This document shows positions 42,184 through 54,317 of a stretch of DNA of 64,000 nucleotides, piece after piece. How positions within the stretch are numbered: the first letter of the stretch is position 1; every line of letters starts with the position of its first letter. Origin of the DNA: Pleurotus djamor (Eukaryota > Basidiomycota > Agaricomycetes > Agaricales > Pleurotaceae). The translations under genes were made by a program, and so were the position numbers. Below the pieces are notes generated by a model. It was not told the DNA's origin and ran no database searches. It saw only the letters and a list, made by a program, of their open reading frames with translations. The DNA is taken from contig JAPEVF010000103.1 in assembly GCA_029747585.1 (NCBI GenBank), forward strand, positions 46,192 through 110,191, read 5' to 3'.

Positions 42184-45100
42184 TTACATGTGCACGGCGT
42201 CGACCATGGATCGACGCCATTTCGATGTTATCTCGTCTACCTTCAATACGACGCTTGCTGCAGTCCTCCTTAATCTCACCTCCTCAATACCGCCACCGCC
42301 TTGAGCCTTCACACCATCTTCCAGGCGTGAAAATACTGTCCCAGCCCATTCCCCAGTCCCTATCAAGAGCGCTGTGTGATCAAGACCCATCGTCCTTCCT
42401 CCATCTACTTCATTACAACCGTCAAGGATAGCCAAAGCTAAACCCAAGCAGGCACTAAGAACCGCCGCTTCCTTTTTACCTCCAGGCGCACTCGACGTTT
42501 CATCGACTTCTTCGATATCATCGTTGTCATCCATGTGTGAGATCGGACGAGTCCCAAGGGTCAAAGCGAGCTCGAGAGCATCAGGGGCGATGATAGCCAA
42601 CCACTCTGGTGCATTCTGCGAGGCGTGTACGAGGATAGCCACTGTGTTCAACATTTGTGAGAGAACGAGGGGGTTAAGGATGAGACCTGTCCCAGCTCCG
42701 TAGTAGCGGCCTCTGCCACTTAGTTGAGCCGTGCGCTCTTCCCGAGTTTGTTCATCACGGAAAAATTGCCAGAAACGGTTGATAAAAGGAACAATGAAGA
42801 ATTCGGCTGCGACTTCTGTGAAGGTCGTAGGTTTGCTTGGGGCCTCGGCTTGCCATGGGTAAAGGGTGCGTTTGGTCGTATCCACTTCGGTTACGCGAGT
42901 CTGATTGATACGCAAACGTTTCTCGCGAACGATTTCGGGTACCTTGTCCCCATCAGCTTTACTCCGATCGATGGCGAGACGAGTGATGCCGTCTGTGAGT
43001 TGAAGGAGCGTATCTTGCCCTCCCGCAGCGAGGTATTTTTGATGCAGGGGTCCGGGAAGAAGCTTGCTGGGGAAGGCACTTTTATCGGTGGTTGATGAAG
43101 ATGTTGGCGGTACAGGTAAGGAAGCAAGTTCACGGGCACCAATTGCTAATGCGTTCAGCATGACAAAGCGTTGAGAAATCGAATATTGGGTGCCAAAGAA
43201 CTGCTCTATGATGGCCCTAAGACGACTTGATAAGGAAGAGACGCAACAGTACCAGTGAAAAGGGGTACTCACGGCGCAGCCTTTCGAGGGGAGCAAGCAA
43301 CCAGAGCATTCAGCGCGGCCTGCCTTTTGTGGTCAAAGCCATCCAAGTTGTAATTGTCCTGAAGACCGATCAATGCGAAGACCAAGTTCGCAGCATTCTC
43401 CTCTGGTGAAAGGATGAGAAGAAGATAAACTAAAAAAAACAAGACTGAATTACCTAGCTCAATGCCAAAATTGCGTTTCCTCCTTATCAGTTCCTCGGCA
43501 CAGTTCAGGCCCATTTCAATCTTATCGGCATCGTGTGGGTCGTCCTTGCCTTGTTTACCAGAGGTACTTCTCAGGAGCTCTCCCAATTGAGCGAGATAGA
43601 CGGGTCGAGGTACCTTTGGTACACCGACGTTCAACGTAGGGTCCTTTTCTATCTCCTCTAGATCTGAGGGAGTGGGGGAAGCTGATCGAGAAGATGATTC
43701 GGAAGCATAACCAACAAGGGAATCGTCTGAGTCGTAGGCAGATTCGGAGAGGACAATCTTGGCGTTGGTTGAGGGGGGTGGTGTATGTTGAGTATTTGAA
43801 GAGGACTCGGCTTTTGGGACATCCACTGTTTCTATGTCCTCGAGGTCAGAGTCCACCAGGGCATCGATATCACGAAATTCAAGCTTGAGTCGCAACGCTC
43901 TTGCCCATGGTCTACCTTGCCCATCTCCATCCCAATCGCCAAAGTCAAGCTTTCGACCAGTGCGTTGTGCAACGATCTCAGCAGCCAACATTCCGCATCG
44001 GCGTACTGCATGGTCCATATGCGATATGTAAACGCTTATCGCAGATATGAACGCCGACGACCTAGCGAGGGACGTCAGATGTGACGATGATGGGGAAAAG
44101 TACGAAACGGTGAGTAGGAGGAGCGAGGTGACATCTATTATACCGGTATGAGCGGATGGCAATGCCTGAACTGAATAGCCTTACATTGGTGTTGCGATAA
44201 CAGGGAGTATTTGATATGGTCTGAAGAAGACCAGGTGTCGACGATTCTGTCCAAAAGAATGGCCAGCGCTATTCCGATTCATCAAGGATTCATCCCGGGT
44301 AAACTGATGTACGCACCATCTTCGTCCATATTAGACTCATTTGTGCCAGCAGCCCAGCAGACTAAAATGCGGGCATGAGCCTCGCTCCATTCACGAGACA
44401 GCATGATTGTCGCAAGAACGGTCCATATTTCCTCGCGTAGGGAGTTCAGAGGCCCCACCAAAGTCTTCAATAACAGGGCATCGTCCTTGATAGAGGGGTC
44501 TGGCCTGTTCCGGTCCGGTGCCGTTTTGAAAGATATGGAGGTTAAGAGGGCTGTCAATACCGATTGGATGGTGAATATTGAAGGTATATTATCAAATAAA
44601 GAATACCAGAACGTGGAATATCTGTGGTGATTTTCACTGCTTCGCCTTCGCCGAATTGTTGGAAGGGTAGCTAGGAAGAAGGACGGCTGTGATCGCGCGG
44701 TCGGACGCGTCGTCGGGAAGACACCAACATTGGCTAATCTACTGAGTAAATGGGCGATCGCAGAGATTTGGTCTGATATTGGAGTTATAAGCAGAAGCTA
44801 CTTGGAACATAGCGCGAACCGTCTGACCATTACCGAGTGGGGCACATGCGAGCGTATAGATAAGTTCCTCGGATCGAACGCATAAATTGTTCAGATATAC
44901 GCCATGCTCTAAAAGCTGTGGAATGCCGAGATCCGCTTGGAAAGCAGCGTTGGAAACTTTGGCAGGCACAGAAACGACGTTCTGAACGCAGTCTTCCCAC
45001 TCGAGCGTTGCCTTTTGATTCATATGCAAGCCCGATCGCAACGCGTCGTTGCGGTCAAAGACGGCTTGGTACAAGCGGTCAATCGGATAGCCTCTTGTCA

Positions 45101-45503
45101 GCTTGGCCAAGAGATGTAATGAGAAGGACGTTATCGAGAGAGACAGGATAGTTGAATATGCATGCAAGGCAACATTGCCTGCCTCTGGAGTCGAGAACCA
45201 GAACGCGTCTGGACAAAAATACTGTTCGACAAGGGAAATGGAATCGTTCTCTCTCAAGATGGGCTCCCAAGCTGGGATAATGTGAAGCAAGATAGCTTCC
45301 TGGATGAGTGGGATGTGCTTGGAACGTATTGAGGCCTTCGGTAGCGAAGAATCCTGGTGAAAGCGTCGGAATTGGGGCGGCAGCAGGCCAAGCAGACCGA
45401 GGGGCGCAGTGAGCAGAGTAAGCAAGGTTGCCAAGTCTGTGATGGGAGTTCGCAGTTGAAGGAGAAACTGTCGGACGGCATTGTGGTCGTCGGTGGTAGA
45501 CAT
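42184..45503 (-). CDS. TEL2: Telomere length regulation protein TEL2 (TELO2), TTT complex
   Basis: The start at 45503 reads MSTTDDHNAVRQFLLQL. Helical solenoid sequence follows across several exons (ILLHIIPAWEPILREN, LLAKLTRGYPIDRLYQAVF, CVRSEELIYTLACAPLGNG, then HARILVCWAAGTNE). The middle part has HMDHAVRRCGMLAAEIVAQR and LDFGDWDGDGQGRPWARAL, an acidic Ser-rich loop of the kind phosphorylated in Tel2, then VPRPVYLAQLGELLR and NCAEELIRRKRNFGIELG. The final part contains RFVMLNALAIGARELAS and EFFIVPFINRFWQFFRDEQ, ending SMVDAVHM at 42184. Tel2 with Tti1/Tti2 matures PIKK kinases such as TOR, ATM and ATR with Hsp90. An ACGCGT lies at 45517-45522, just upstream of the start. Confidence 0.92.
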
Positions 45504-45641
45504 CGCTCAGGGGTGGACGCGTGACGATCGATTTCCTGCCCGTGATCTGCATCTGATTCCGAGGCGTCTTGGCAGCTCTCATCCCAGCCCGTCGTGAGAC
45601 ACGGGATATTTAGAACATGCGAACGTACGGTACAGGTACAG

Positions 45642-45648
45642 TATAAAG
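45642..45648 (+). promoter_or_regulatory. TATA box of CBM1 gene a
   Basis: TATAAAG about 45 bases before the start codon at 45687. Confidence 0.5.
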
Positions 45649-45686
45649 AACTGGTGAACTGGGACGATGTCCAGTACTAGCTCGCT

Positions 45687-46245
45687 ATGAAGTACTCGAT
45701 TTCTTTCTGTCTCGCAGCTCTCGTCAGCGCCATCTACGCCGTGCGTTCATTGTTCTACCGCGGTGTTACCAGAGGACTTACCGTGACCGCCAAAACAGAT
45801 CCCACCGCCTTCCTCTTCCGGTGCAACATACACTGGTACGTGGGGCTGCTGGCCTACCACGGTGACATACACCCAACCACTACCCGTTTCTACGGGACTT
45901 CCGCTCGTGAGTATAATCATCAAACTTTCAAAAATCCATTACTGACCAAAGAACATCGGTTGTAGGGTGCCCAATGTGGAGGTACATACCCGTAGCTGGT
46001 TAGCCAGTCGGTGCGCCTGACCACTTCTTTTCTAGGCTACGAACACACTGGCCCAACCGAATGTGCGCCCGGTCTGATCTGCCATCCCTTCCACGATGTG
46101 AGTGTGACGGAATTTTACACGGGTTTCACGGCGAACCAAGTCTCTTCTATAGCATCTTGCCTACTACTGTGTCAAGCCTCGTAATCCACCCGCACCTACC
46201 CCTACCGCAACCACGGTTACCGCGACTTTGACCGTGTGCGCCTAG
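45687..46245 (+). CDS. Small secreted protein with a CBM1 cellulose-binding module, gene a
   Basis: The start MKYSISFCLAALVSAIYA is a signal peptide. A Thr/Pro/Ser-rich linker (SSSGATYTGTW, TVTYTQPLPVSTGLP) leads to a fungal CBM1: GAQCGG, then YEHTGPTECAPGLICHPFHD, then AYYCVKPRNPPAPTPT, ending TLTVCA at 46245. Introns interrupt the domain after QCGG and after PFHD; the donors are GTGAGT, GTACAT and GTGAGT. CBM1 modules bind crystalline cellulose or chitin and are usually attached to enzymes; here no catalytic domain is present, so it may be a binding-only or effector-like secreted protein. The usual aromatic before QCGG is lost and extra residues follow PFHD, so binding strength is uncertain. 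Gene b, 230 bases on, is a paralogue. Confidence 0.68.
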
Positions 46246-46386
46246 GCTCAGCTCAATCTTGACTACGAACGCTCTGTGTGGAACATTGCGAAGGAGGGGG
46301 CAAATGCGGCCGTAGATTACCTCCTCGAACGCCCATGCTTCTACGCGCATCCTATTCAATCCGTACACGATGTCAAGGGATGATCC

Positions 46387-46394
46387 TATATAAA
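46387..46394 (+). promoter_or_regulatory. TATA box of CBM1 gene b
   Basis: TATATAAA about 80 bases before the start codon at 46474. Confidence 0.45.
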
Positions 46395-46473
46395 CATTTT
46401 ACCGATGTTGATCCCAGAAAAGTTGTCTCCTTAAAATGCGGCAGTCGATAACCCATGATACGCAGTTTTCTCC

Positions 46474-47103
46474 ATGAAAATCCCCAACTTGATCCTATTT
46501 TCCGTCGTCCTGGCCTACCCTGGACAAAACGTAGCCTCTCCGCTGGTAAATATTGCGACTTGACGGGCGATCTTGACCGTGCTCAGACAAACGTTTCCTC
46601 TGTCATTAGACTACGCCTTTACCCGCTGGAACTACCACGGGTAATGCACCTGGAGCCACCGATAGTTGCTGGTTCTACACTGTGACCCCAACCTCCTCTT
46701 CAACAGTTTCTGTACCGACAGAAGGTCTCGCTCCATTGGCAAGTAATCTAGAGTTGATAATCTAGGCTACATGGCTCACATTTCTGCGCAGTGGGGAATA
46801 TGCGGTGGTATGTGAACTCTCTTCACGGGGAAGCGACGCCATTCTTCTGAAATCTTCAACCACAAACTGTTCCCCTGACTTTGACACCAACTTTACTCCA
46901 GGCATCGGCCACACAGGCCCGACCCAGTGTGTTCCTGGCGCTGATTGTGTGGTTCTCAACGATGCAAGTTTTCTCCTTTGCACTCGAAATCATTCTGCAT
47001 ACTGAGACCTTGTTTTACTCAGTTTTGGTCGCAATGTCTCCCCGCGCCGAAAATTACGACGACCACGACGCCAGCACCGATAACGCTAACGGTATGCTCT
47101 TGA
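46474..47103 (+). CDS. Small secreted protein with a CBM1 cellulose-binding module, gene b (GC-AG introns)
   Basis: The start MKIPNLILFSVVLAYPGQN is a signal peptide. A Thr/Pro-rich linker (TTPLPAGTTTGNAPGATDS, SSSTVSVPTEGLAP) is followed by the CBM1: WGICGG, IGHTGPTQCVPGADCVVLND and FWSQCLPAPKITTTTTPAP, ending TLTVCS at 47103. All four module cysteines and the aromatic surface (W at the start, FW near the end) are present, unlike gene a. Two introns have GCAAGT donors in place of GT: one after the linker at 46740 and one inside the module after VLND at about 46962. At the same two places gene a uses GTGAGT. The intron after CGG uses a normal GTATGT. No catalytic domain. Confidence 0.72.
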
Positions 47104-47633
47104 TAGCGTTACGGCCGCGTAATCATATTTTTCCAACCGAGCGATCATTGAATATAAAACATTTACCGTTGGCGTGACAACCTCCAAGTCGTACAAGGAC
47201 AGGAGAAAGTAAGATCCCTCCCCAAAATTTCGCACTCATTTTATGGTCCAGACGCATCCACTCAGAGGTATGATGAATCTAAATAAAAGGGACGGAATGA
47301 GATCGGAAGGCATCCGATGCTGCTCCTCTCATGCGAGCTAGATTAGTAGCAGTGACATCGCAATCAAAATAGTCGCCAGCAAGCCTACAGCTCAACAAAT
47401 TGTCTCCAACTTGGAAGGACTCGTGCCCATTACCCCGGCAAACTAGTCTGCGCGAGAGGGAATGCGATTACCCTCAAACTGAGCGCCCAGTACTAAGGCA
47501 TTACAGTCCCTGAGAGCCCCTGACTCATCAGTGACCTTCTCAGACCAGTCAAACGTGCGTAGCCTGGTCGATGATAAGCATCATCTTCAGTGATTTCAGT
47601 CATTAGACTCTCATACACGCTTTGGATGTTACC
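47104..47633. other. intergenic region between CBM1 gene b and the OYE gene
   Basis: About 530 bases with no supported gene. An AATAAA-like ATAAAA lies near 47280. No repeat or RNA gene seen. Confidence 0.4.
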
Positions 47634-48948
47634 ATGATACATGAAGAGGAAAGCAAGTCCCAGGCCTGCGATCGCCTGTTCACACCAATTCGTCTGGGGA
47701 ACGTTCAGTTACTGCATCGCGTTGTGCTAGCGCCACTTACGCGAAGACGCGCTACAGATGACTCGATCCCGCTACTACCAACCGTCGCCGAGTACTACAG
47801 CCAGCGAGCTGCAAAGCCAGGGACACTGATAATCACTGAAGCCACAACTGTGGTTCACGAAGGAGGTGGTGTACTGCATGTCCCAGGAATTTATAACGAC
47901 GAGCAGATCAGAGCATGGAAAGAAGTGAGTATCAGGTAATTGTAGGACATCAAAGTAGGTTGAATCGAGCGAACAGATAGGAAAAGCCGTGCATGCGAAG
48001 GGGAGTTTTATATTCTCTCAGCTTCGTGCGTATGGCCGTGCAGCAGATCCAGCGGTCCTGGCTTCTTCATCACCCCCGATAAGCCTCGTAGGAGCATCGC
48101 CGATTCCCCTCTCATCTCGTCCCGAGCACAAGCCACGCGCACTAACCGTGGAAGAGATCCAAAATTTCGTGTCGGCGTATGCTAAAGCAGCTAAGAACGC
48201 CGTCGACGGAGCAAATTTTGACGGAGTGGAAATTCACGCTGCGAACGGCTACCTCATCGACCAATTTTTGCAAGATGTGTCGAACCAACGCGAGGACGAA
48301 TACGGTGGCGATATTCAAAGCCGAGTGAAGTTCGCTTTAGAAGTTCTTGAAGCCGTAGTGAAAGAGGTTGGTGAAGAGAAGGTGGGGATTCGTCTTAGTC
48401 CCTGGAGTACATTCCTAGGTAATATGATGGCGAGATGCAAGGGAAACCCTCTGATGTGACCATATTTTCAGATATGCGGATGAAGGACCCGAAACCTACT
48501 TTCAAGTACCTCGTTACATGTATCAGGGATACATACCCAAAGCTGGCGTATATCCATGTGATCGAACCGAGAGTCCATGGTAATGACGTTAAGCCGTCAA
48601 GTGAGGAGGATGACATCGAAGAGTCCAACGATTTTATTCGTGATATTTGGGGAGATCGACCATTGATCTCAGCAGGAGGCTATACAAGGGAGACGGCCTT
48701 GCGTATAGCTGCAGAACGACAATATGAGTTGGTTGCATTTGGGAGATGGTTCATTTCCAACGTGAGTGGTGCTGGTTATTATATCCCCTGCTTTGTTCCT
48801 GGTACTGAATATTGGCACATGGAAGCCTGACCTTCCTGATCGCCTTTTGCATAACGTTTCATTGTCAGCATATGATAGAAAGACATTTTATGTTGGAGGA
48901 GATACAAGTGGAAGGGGCTACACCGATTATGCAGTCGCGGTCAGCTGA
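47634..48948 (+). CDS. Old Yellow Enzyme family NADH:flavin oxidoreductase
   Basis: Exons 47634-47924, 47977-48418, 48472-48761 and 48826-48948 give about 380 residues. The TIM-barrel FMN enzyme shows RLFTPIRLGNVQLLHRVVLAP, LIITEATTVVHEGGG, GKAVHAKGSFIFSQLRAYGR, the catalytic-region EIHAANGYLIDQFLQD with NQREDEYGGDIQSRVKF, then LISAGGYTRETALRIA (phosphate loop) and VAFGRWFISN, ending YTDYAVAVS. OYEs reduce activated C=C bonds using NAD(P)H; physiological substrates in fungi are mostly unknown. In the position usually reading QLWHxGR the sequence is QLRAYGR, so the tryptophan is replaced. The start is the ATG after a TTG-opened frame. Confidence 0.92.
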
Positions 48949-49027
48949 TGGGCCTCATTCAGAGGGACCCCGTAGATATATAAATTGTCTTCAACTTGGG
49001 GAAGTGTGCATATGAGACCGGCGAACT

Positions 49028-50395
49028 TCAGCTAACATCCATTTCTGCATCTTGCGACTCATCGCCATGGAGGAGCATGTTTGCGGCTCTTCGGATAGTG
49101 GCAATTTTCTCCCTGAGAACGATGATACTTTCAGGTAGGAGCCTTTCGGGTTCGTAGGGTCCTTCAGACTCAACATTGACTACGTTGAGATTGGAGTAAA
49201 AACTGTTTCGGCGGATCAGAGGAGGAAGCAAATGCTCACAAATGAAATGATCTCGAACGCGACCCAAAGAAACACAGTCATGAAATTCGGGATGTCTCAA
49301 GACCTCCCGCGAAACTGTGTCTTTACGTGGATCGGCGACACTGACGGCTTTGGTTGCGGGATCGACATGTATCACGCCTGGAGCAAAGCATCGCTGGAAC
49401 TTTAAGGCAGATGATGTAGGAACGGGCTTTTGGGGATTCAACGTGATGGACGGAAGGATGCGATAGGACGCTGTGGCTAATGAAGATCAATTCAGCAACT
49501 TGAAGCGGACGCCAATGAGTATAGCTCACCAACCGGACTGAACTTGGCATGATCCTTTCCGACACCCTTCACGGCGTGTAAGTCCATGTTTACGCTTTGT
49601 CCCGGGCGTAGCTTGGCCAACACGATGTTTGGATTGGTGGGGGCGGGTGGCTTGTCAACGAAGACGGTACTCTGCTCGCCTTGCGGTACCCAGACTAGGT
49701 GGCTAGAAAGTACTTCGTGATTGATGTAAAGTTCAGAATCTGTCGGAGGATCGCCGTTCCCGTCATATTTTGGGGCTAGAGGATTCCTTTCACACTCGAC
49801 TTTAAGCTTGAAGACCAAAGTATCTCGATCTGTCGCGTCTTTTCCCACTAGATCTATGCGTCAATCATAGAGGAAAGGATATCAGTATGCCATTACGACG
49901 AACCTTTCCGCATGGAAAAATAAGATGGATCGGCGTTCAGAGGAACGAGTCCGATGCGGTGAGAGAACACCTCATCCGCAATGACCGACGTATTGTTCCA
50001 GATGTATACATGTTCAATGCATATCGTGGGGACCTAAAATATGACGCTCCAGGGCATTCCTTAAGAATAACACTGAAGCAACCTACTTCAGCAATCATGA
50101 TTCGGCGAATTGCATTGGCAATGGAGGCATCCACACCGACGAGATCGAATTCAATGGACCTGTTAGACAGTCTTTGCACTTTCACAGACAATTTCTAGGA
50201 CAGTCGCAAAGCCTTCCAAGTAAGCTCTTCAGTGAATTTCGATGATAAAAATTACGCGAAACATACATCTTTGAACCGGGCCAAATCCCATGAATGGTCA
50301 TCATTTGGAGCATGCCCAGGAAAGTCAGTACTTGAGATGTGACTGACACGCTCTGCGCCTATGCTAACAAGGCGCTGAGTGTCATCGACCTGCAT
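49028..50395 (-). CDS. RPC40: RNA polymerase I and III subunit AC40 (RPAC1, RPC40)
   Basis: The start at 50395 reads [19 protein letters not shown], then [18 protein letters not shown] and [20 protein letters not shown], the alpha-like dimerisation domain, then [19 protein letters not shown]. The insert domain follows ([32 protein letters not shown]), then [20 protein letters not shown] and KDHAKFSP, and a C-terminus [19 protein letters not shown] ending DAEMDVS. AC40 pairs with AC19 to nucleate Pol I and Pol III assembly in the nucleus. It is head-to-head with SPC24 across 140 bases. Confidence 0.94.
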
Positions 50396-50535
50396 TGAGG
50401 AATGTGGGCAATGGTTTTGGAGAAGTCGAGCTTTAGGGGCTACCGAAAATTGTGGTGATCGGTGTCAGGTGATCGCAAGCGGTCACACAGTCGCGTTCAA
50501 CTTCAAGTCGCGTCAAGGCTTGAACCATCACCATC
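50396..50535. promoter_or_regulatory. shared AC40 / SPC24 promoter with two TCGCGT motifs
   Basis: TCGCGT occurs at 50491-50496 and 50508-50513, 17 bases apart; on the other strand these read ACGCGA, the MBF core. The whole spacer between divergent starts is 140 bases. Confidence 0.45.
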
Positions 50536-51222
50536 ATGTCTACTGACCGAGAACTCTATGAAGCAATGTGAGTGCTTTTGCACATCTGTTGAACTATCTC
50601 ATCCTTACCTACGCACAGAAAATTGATCAAAGACATGGGTCCCATCATTGACCCAGAAGAGGACTTCAATACCATCGTTATCGCCGAACAGAATAATGCC
50701 ATAGCTGAAGCACGCCGGAAGAAAGAACTTGAAGAAGCCTTTATGAACCTGAAGGGTATGTTACACGACAAATCTCACCGACCAACTATAGCTCATTTCC
50801 TTGGTAGCCCTCTCCAAGGTACTTGATGCTGCCCGAACATCATCTACGCGGCCCTCGACCGTTTTATCTGTGGAAGCTCACCAATCTACGATGAATGAGC
50901 TTGAACTATCTCGCTTGTCTCTGGCGAAGGCTGTCAGTGATACCGAACGCCTGGTAGGGAGTAAAGAAGCGGAGGCTGCTGCCCTCAAGGAGGAAGCTCG
51001 AAGCGCAGAGTCAAGTGATCCATCTCGGGAGCATGGAAAGGAGCTTGATGGAACAGTGTAAGCGGCCTCGCTATTCGTCATTGAGCTGGCTCTCATCATC
51101 GCTGTAGTCTTCGGCTCCAGATTTACAAAGGTTTGGGATTCACACCTATAATTGACAAACACGGGCAGCAAAAGCTCCTCATTCGTTCGTGCTCCGCCCT
51201 TGTTTACAAACCTTACGGCTGA
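50536..51222 (+). CDS. SPC24: Kinetochore protein SPC24 (Ndc80 complex)
   Basis: Exons 50536-50567, 50619-50755, 50808-51057 and 51108-51222 give 177 residues. MSTDRELYEAIKLIKDMGP and IIDPEEDFNTIVIAEQN open a coiled-coil region (ARRKKELEEAFMNL, SLAKAVSDTERLVGSKE), and the C-terminal globular domain has the Spc24 signature LRLQIYKGLGFTPI followed by KLLIRS. Spc24 pairs with Spc25 to link the Ndc80 rod to the inner kinetochore. The exon 4 acceptor was set by phase, giving LRLQIYK. NDC80 itself is in the same window. Confidence 0.88.
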
Positions 51223-51482
51223 TTCCTCCTAGAATCCGAGTCTTTAGACCTGCACTCCGTCCCAGTCAAGTCTGGGGAGCACCCTGTCCACCGAGCGAAC
51301 CATTTGTGGAACTTAGCGTCTTCATGATCGCACTGAGAGAGCCTCCAGGTTGTAGAAATCCATATTATACTATGTATACTAATATATACCATGTACCACT
51401 GTGAAAGGTAGATACACTCGGAATTCGCCACTATATACAACATGTAACGAGATTATCCCTGAGCCAAGAAATGAGACGAGGA

Positions 51483-54317
51483 TCATTTTAAGCCGATGGT
51501 ATCAAACAAGGGGATGCGTGCTTCGCCTAGGGGGAAACGATAAGCTGACGTTGAACAAGGAACGAACCAATACAAACGAACCAAGACATCGGCCTTCACC
51601 ACCCAGTATTTCTTCTCCTTGCATTTCTCACTGACTTCGCGCACTTTCGCCTCGATCGAGTTCTTCTTGACATTTTGAGAGCGGAGATCTTGGTAGATAC
51701 TGTCAACGAGAAATGGGATCGTGGGAGCTTGCATGGATGTGATCTTAGAAAGAAGTTCGGGTATAAGTGCATCGGGAAAAGTAGTCTTGGGTTTGACTAT
51801 TCGCTTCGTCGTCGTTGGTGGTGGAGGTGGAGGAGGCATGAGGTTCGAAGGTGATGAAGATGTGTTCACTATAGTAGGCGGTGTTGGCTGCGTCGTCGCT
51901 GAGGAATAGTCCTCTGTGCACTTTGAAACAAAGGTAAATGGGTCAACCCCGCATGGTGTATCTATGAAGTGGCGGGGAGGGATCAGGCTCGGGCGGTAAC
52001 ATGGTTTAGGAACGGACAAACCGTTGAATAGCTGGATGCGGTGTTGCTTTAGTACTTCGGCTTCACATTGACCGATTGCTGTCTCCCAGCAAGGTCCTTT
52101 GGAGTATGGTACGAGAGGCACCACGACTTTGCGCTTCTTAGCCAATTTTTTCTTAGACAGTTCTTCGGCTTTACGTTTCGGTGGCGACTTGTTCAAGGTT
52201 GGGAGAGTGTCGAGGTCCATCAAGAGATCGTCTGCAGCATGCACACTTATGACTTCCTCTTCATCGTCATCCACTAGCCAATTGTCCAAATCCGAGTCAG
52301 CGCTCTCACTACCTTCATCTTCCTCGCCATCATCATTAACGTCGTCTGCGTCATTGGGATTCTCTTCCTCCCACTCCTCCCCACTATCGTAAGCGTAGTC
52401 GACCATCGTCATATCTTTGGCCAGGGGTTTTCGGGGACATATGGTTCGAGAATTACGGGTGAAAGTACCGAAATAACCAGGTCGCAGATCTTCGTGGAAG
52501 CTAAGCACTTTGGCCGGGAATATTGTACGATCTTGAAGTTGAGCGAGTAGAGTGCGAACAAGAACATCGTCGCCAGCAAGTTCCGCCTCAGAGAGTTGGT
52601 TCATTACACTGCGAACGGTGATCGGATGATGTAGTTTATACTGCAGACTCGATTTCTGTCGGATGAGGGAACCAGCCATAGAGCGAATGACGGAGTCGAG
52701 GCGGTCTGTGGACCAACGGTAAGGAACCCCCTCTTCAACTAAGCTATATCTTACCTTGTGTGCTCATAGAGGCTACTTGAGCAGGATCTATACTTTCCTG
52801 CATCGAAACAGAGGGGTGAGGAGGCTCGAAATCGTCTTCATCATCGATGACAATGACACCAGATGGATCGTGGCGACGTTTACGTCGATGGGTGTGGAAC
52901 CAATTGATGGGGGCGAGAACTGCGTCTTTCTTGACAACAAACGGCTTGAACACACGATCAAAGTCGGACTGGGATGTAGAAGCAGTTGCGTTCTCCTTCG
53001 AAGGTGAAGCGGCGGAAGGTTTAGACTTGGCCTTGACAATAAAATTGGCCATGAGAGAACGGGAACGATTCTGTGATTCTTTCTCCTTCTTCTCTCGCTC
53101 TTCCTTTGCAGCCTTCCTTTCCAAGCGCGCTTTCTCCTGAATTACACGTCAGAATTGTAACCGAGTTGGAAGGAAGATAAGACCTTGGATGCTTTCTCGG
53201 GATCATCTTTCTTCTCAGCGGACTGTTTGGGTTGGGGCTGATCGGAAAGTTAGCAAACTACGAGAAGTAACGAAAACGGACTTACCTTGTCATTCTCGTC
53301 ATCGTGGGCCTTTCCTTTCCCTTTAGACTTTGTCGGCGTGAGTTTGGGGTCGTCTATAGTGAGGTCAACTATTGTCGGGATCGCTACATTGCCGTCTGAC
53401 AGCGACGATTTCAAGCTTTTGGCCGGGATAATCTCATTGCGCTCGTTCTGGGGAAGAGCTTCGAACGCTATGCGAAGTGCCTCCTTTGCCTAGAATACGG
53501 GAGTCAGACGAAGGGTATATGAGCGCCCAGAATGGTATCACTTGCCTGCTTTCGTTCAACCTTCCTCGATTCCGCCCTCTCCCGGACCGCCTTCGGTAGC
53601 CAATCTTTATACTGCTCCTTAACTTCCCACCTCCAAGCACAGACCGTTGCTGGGAGTTTCGCATCGCCTGGTCCTTCTAGGCCATAGTTATTGCGCTCAA
53701 GTGTTGATTTGATGGCTGCCTCAATAACCTGGGTTGGTATTGCTGGAGAGTTGGCGAACGCGTCGTCCTCGTCTTCTTGGGCTGGCGTCAGTTCCTTNGC
53801 NATGTGCTTCGTAAGGACTGCCAGAGATTTGTCACTGAAGGGAGGGCTCAGTCGCCTAGTTGTGGAATGTCTTCGCACTTGTAACTGATCCCATACCTTT
53901 CGTGTGCTAGTTTAGCGATTACGGGTAAATGTTCCACGGGGAAGGTGGTAAACATGGGTTCCTTGTTTTCGAATAGTTGTTCGATGTATTCCCGGCATTT
54001 GACGACACCTAACACTTGCTCAATCGCGTCACAGCGCGTGCAACGAGGGCAAAAACGCACCTTGCATAGTCTCCGAGTTCTTCTCCAACGACATCGGCTT
54101 CTGCTTGAAGATGACCTTTCCATTTTTGAGCTCTGCTATTTCAGTCTTGCTAGGTTGTACTGGGGGNACGAGTTAGGCTTCCTGCCACGACGTTGCACAG
54201 CTGCNAGCTGCATACCTTGACTAGTGACACCATCCTGAGCTGACATGGAGGGTAAGNGGAGTCGGTTGTGAGAGTAGACACATAGCAAGTACCTTTATTC
54301 GCGTTTGAGGGGGACAT
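51483..54317 (-). CDS. RLF2: Chromatin assembly factor 1 large subunit (CAF-1 p150, RLF2/CAC1)
   Basis: The start at 54317 (MSPSNANK) is spliced through short exons to KTEIAELKNGKVIFKQKPMS. Next come the REYIEQLFENKEPMFTTFP region, a Lys/Glu-rich KER-like helix (MERKAAKEEREKKEKE), FKPFVVKKDAVLAPINWF, and the CAF-1 core AKVLSFHEDLRPGYFGTF followed by a strongly acidic stretch (YDSGEEWEEEN, DDDEEEV). The C-terminal winged-helix part reads TIPFLVDSIYQDLRSQNVKK to KEKKYWVVKADV. CAF-1 loads H3-H4 onto newly replicated DNA through PCNA. The last exon may be spliced (GTTCGT...CCCTAG near 51530-51570), which alters only the final residues. It shares a 114-base promoter with the RFC gene. Confidence 0.92.
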
